In this document: piece by piece, positions 61,927 to 64,000 of the stretch
How the letters are laid out: each line of letters starts with the position of its first letter
How positions within the stretch are numbered: the first letter of the stretch is position 1
NCBI GenBank assembly: GCA_964407695.1
Contig: CAYOWQ010000001.1
Location: 124,001-188,000 of the forward strand
Length of the DNA: 64,000 bases
Source of the DNA: CAYOWQ01 sp964407695
GTDB lineage: Bacteria > Planctomycetota > Phycisphaerae > Phycisphaerales > SM1A02
Direction of reading: 5' to 3'
Position numbers and translations under genes: made by a program
The notes under the pieces: model-generated
What the model was told of the DNA's origin: nothing
The model's input: only the letters and a program-made list of their open reading frames with translations
Database searches by the model: none

Positions 61927-64000
61927 TTACCCCGTCCACCCCGCCAGCAGCAATCCCAAATCCGCACCGTTCACATCGCCGTCGCCATTCAGGTCAGCGC
62001 TGCATCCGCCGCAGGGACCCCAACTTGCCAGCAGCAGCCCAAGGTCAGCGCCGTTGACCACCTTGTCACGATTCAGGTCGCCGGGAATCGTCGGCGAATC
62101 AACCAGATTCGGCAGCACGCTCACCGAACTCTCGCCGCCGGCCACGCCACCCCCGCCGCCGCCTCCATTGACGGTCAGGAGGTCCGCGTCGGGGTCTTCT
62201 GTGATGAGTCCGTCCAGCACCAGGATTGGATCGCCCGAACTCGGCAGCACCTGGGCCGGCGCCAACACAATCTGGTCCGTCGTCGAATCGTTGCGAACGA
62301 TCTGGACCGCCGGCGCACCGTTGCTGAACCGCACTACCGCGAGATCGAGATCGCCGTCCTCATCCTGATCAATCGCCGCCAGCGACTGCGCGCCCACACT
62401 CTCGCCGATCGGAAAGCTCACCGCCGGCTCAAACACGATGTTTCCCTGCGTGGAACTGTTGCGCAACACGCTCACCGAACCACCCACGCTGTTGGCCGTG
62501 ATGATCTCGCTCAGGCCCTGATCCGGACCACCATTGAGGTTCCGTGCAATCAGCGACATCGGCATCTCGCCAACGCTGCGCTCCTCATCAATCACGAAAT
62601 TGCCACCGCCCAGGTTCTTCACGATAAACACTTTGCTCGCCCCCGCGGCCCCAACCGCCAGATCGATGAGACCATCGCCGTCCACATCGATCGGCTCCAC
62701 CGAGCACGGCACAGAGCCCAGCTGAAACGCAATCGTCTTGATAATGAAGATGCCGACCCCCGCATCCTGCGCCAGGAAGATCTTGAGCGAATCCGTGCCG
62801 GCCACCGCCACCGCCATGTCAAGCAGGCCATCGCCGCTTAGTTCCGCCAGCGCCACCGCCATCGGCGTGTCGAGGCTCAAGTCGGTCTGCGGCTCGAATC
62901 GGGCGAACCCGCCCATTCCGTCGCCTTCCTCGATGATGATCTCGCCGCTCGCGCTCGCGTCGGCCACCACGATGTCGTTCACGCCGTCGCCCGTCACATC
63001 GCCCAGCGCGATTGCCTGCGGATTCGTCCCGCCATCCAGCACCAGCGGGTTTTCCCCATTCGACGCCGTCAGCACATCGCCGTTCACCTCCAGATTGAAA
63101 TACACCGCCACCACGCCATCACCACCCGCGACGGCCGGTGGAATCGTCAGCGCCAGATCGATCGCGGATTCATCATCCAGCCCGCCCAACGCGGCGGCGC
63201 TTGGTTCTCCATCCGTGGGCAGCGTCGCGGGGTCATCGAACGTCGCCGAATCGCCAACCGGCGTGAACTCCACCTCCACCACGCCACCAGCCGCCACGCC
63301 TCCGCCGCCGGCATAGTTCACCGTCATCACAAGATCGGGAGCGTTCAGGAGCACCGCCGCATCGAACTGGGTCGACGTCAGCACCTGCCCATACTCAATG
63401 ATTCCATACGCTCCCGGAGCGATCGTGCCCGTCAGCGAAGTCACCAGCAAACCACCTCCGAGATCGACGTTGCGGCCGACGTTGAGCACATCATGCTGAG
63501 TGTCGTCGGTGAATCGAATGTGCAGGTCACCACTGTCGTCGGCTTCTGATGTACTTGCCTTCCGTTGGGAATAGTCGCGGGTCACCGTCAGCATTCCCGC
63601 GCCGCCAAGGCCGTCGCTTTGAACGCCTGGTCGAACCATGCCGCGATTGGTCAGCTTGGCAACCACCTGTCCATCGCCGCGAATCTCGCCCTTGGCACCC
63701 ACCACGGCCGTGCCATAAAAGAAGAAGCCGCCGCCGAGGTCCTTGGAGATATTGAGTGCCCCGGTTCCTTCGAGCGACACGGATGCCGTCGCTTGCGCGC
63801 CGATCGACACCTGCTTGCCCGCGGTCCCTTCGATCCACGTTCCATTTCGAATCACCACCGTGGCCGGTCCGCTATCGCCACCGATATTCAGCTTGCCGCT
63901 CTGAGATGTCGTCGTCGCCAGCGCTCCGCCATCGATGAACAGATCGGCCGAGCCATCACCGCCGACGATGAAATCCTGGCTCACCGCCGACCACAGCGAT
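61927..64000 (-). CDS. Giant secreted dockerin protein (partial, 5' end outside window)
   Basis: The 3' part (about 690 residues) of a protein like the gene at 57553-61770. The visible part starts in autotransporter-like repeats (NIGGDSGPATVVIRNGTWIE, GGGFFFYGTAVVGAKGEIRG), passes through VCBS/FG-GAP repeats with DVTGDGVNDIVVADASASGE and VPCSVEPIDVDGDGLIDLAV, and ends in a dockerin pair (DLNRDKVVNGADLGLLLASW, DLNGDGDVNGADLGLLLAGW). The frame stays open past base 64000, so the N-terminus is unseen. Confidence 0.78.
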   Translation of the reverse strand, partial: SLWSAVSQDFIVGGDGSADLFIDGGALATTTSQSGKLNIGGDSGPATVVIRNGTWIEGTAGKQVSIGAQATASVSLEGTGALNISKDLGGGFFFYGTAVVGAKGEIRGDGQVVAKLTNRGMVRPGVQSDGLGGAGMLTVTRDYSQRKASTSEADDSGDLHIRFTDDTQHDVLNVGRNVDLGGGLLVTSLTGTIAPGAYGIIEYGQVLTSTQFDAAVLLNAPDLVMTVNYAGGGGVAAGGVVEVEFTPVGDSATFDDPATLPTDGEPSAAALGGLDDESAIDLALTIPPAVAGGDGVVAVYFNLEVNGDVLTASNGENPLVLDGGTNPQAIALGDVTGDGVNDIVVADASASGEIIIEEGDGMGGFARFEPQTDLSLDTPMAVALAELSGDGLLDMAVAVAGTDSLKIFLAQDAGVGIFIIKTIAFQLGSVPCSVEPIDVDGDGLIDLAVGAAGASKVFIVKNLGGGNFVIDEERSVGEMPMSLIARNLNGGPDQGLSEIITANSVGGSVSVLRNSSTQGNIVFEPAVSFPIGESVGAQSLAAIDQDEDGDLDLAVVRFSNGAPAVQIVRNDSTTDQIVLAPAQVLPSSGDPILVLDGLITEDPDADLLTVNGGGGGGGVAGGESSVSVLPNLVDSPTIPGDLNRDKVVNGADLGLLLASWGPCGGCSADLNGDGDVNGADLGLLLAGWTG

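Noticed and set aside
32589..64000. Dockerin proteins as parts of a cellulosome
   Set aside because: No cohesin, scaffoldin, or glycoside hydrolase was recognised; dockerin-like repeats are common in planctomycetes without cellulosomes.

Overview
The window looks like a planctomycete, most probably of the class Phycisphaerae. The evidence is high-GC housekeeping DNA, many secreted proteins ending in dockerin-like Asp-rich repeats of the type DxNxDGxVxGADLGLLLAxW, small exported proteins ending in a PAPG + hydrophobic + Arg-rich sorting tail, roughly 40-residue Cys-rich repeats, and giant FG-GAP/autotransporter-like exoproteins. No rRNA is present. One tRNA (His, GTG) was found.

Layout. 1-10 kb holds housekeeping genes: a partial moaC, an amidohydrolase, a lipoprotein, a methylmalonyl-CoA mutase-type catalytic subunit, a zinc-ribbon membrane protein, a nucleotidyltransferase with a 64-aa partner, asnS and a DUF1015 gene. 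10.2-14.9 kb is exoprotein locus 1: a large HAF-repeat/dockerin gene (A1) followed by small PAPG-tail genes (B1-B4) and a detached dockerin tail (C1). 15.1-21.6 kb carries a GT-C-like membrane glycosyltransferase, an ECF sigma/anti-sigma pair, a DUF418 protein, a HAD phosphatase and lepA. 21.8-25.6 kb is exoprotein locus 2: A2, B6, a B::A chimera and B5. 25.7-30 kb is a phage-like packaging operon (HTH protein, ABC ATPase, GNAT, terminase) with a divergent S24-type repressor. 30-42 kb contains a lone MshEN-domain protein, an entericidin-like lipoprotein, an OmpH/Skp-like chaperone and a run of dockerin exoproteins. 42-45.8 kb is a second phage-like module (portal, scaffold-like, capsid, small membrane protein). 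46-50 kb holds a second ECF sigma/anti-sigma pair with a PDZ lipoprotein, a GT28 glycolipid glycosyltransferase and tRNA-His. 50-64 kb carries two Cys-rich repeat proteins, putA, a VapBC-type toxin-antitoxin pair, a thioredoxin-fold protein and two more giant exoproteins, the last cut by the window edge.

Most notable signal. A1 and A2 each have a strong ribosome-binding site and an ATG. A pure CT dinucleotide tract follows (22 units in A1, about 11.5 in A2) and encodes an alternating Ser-Leu hydrophobic core of the signal peptide. In the sequence given, both genes are out of frame by the same amount. One extra CT unit would restore, in both cases, a complete signal peptide fused to a roughly 600-aa secreted protein. 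This suggests phase-variable secretion by slipped-strand mispairing. The surrounding array of small B genes, loose dockerin tails, blocks of 264-270 bp with exact identity, and an in-frame B::A chimera shows that the same loci also recombine. Leader hairpins recur in front of A and B genes. An assembly slip in the tracts is the main alternative and needs read-level checking.
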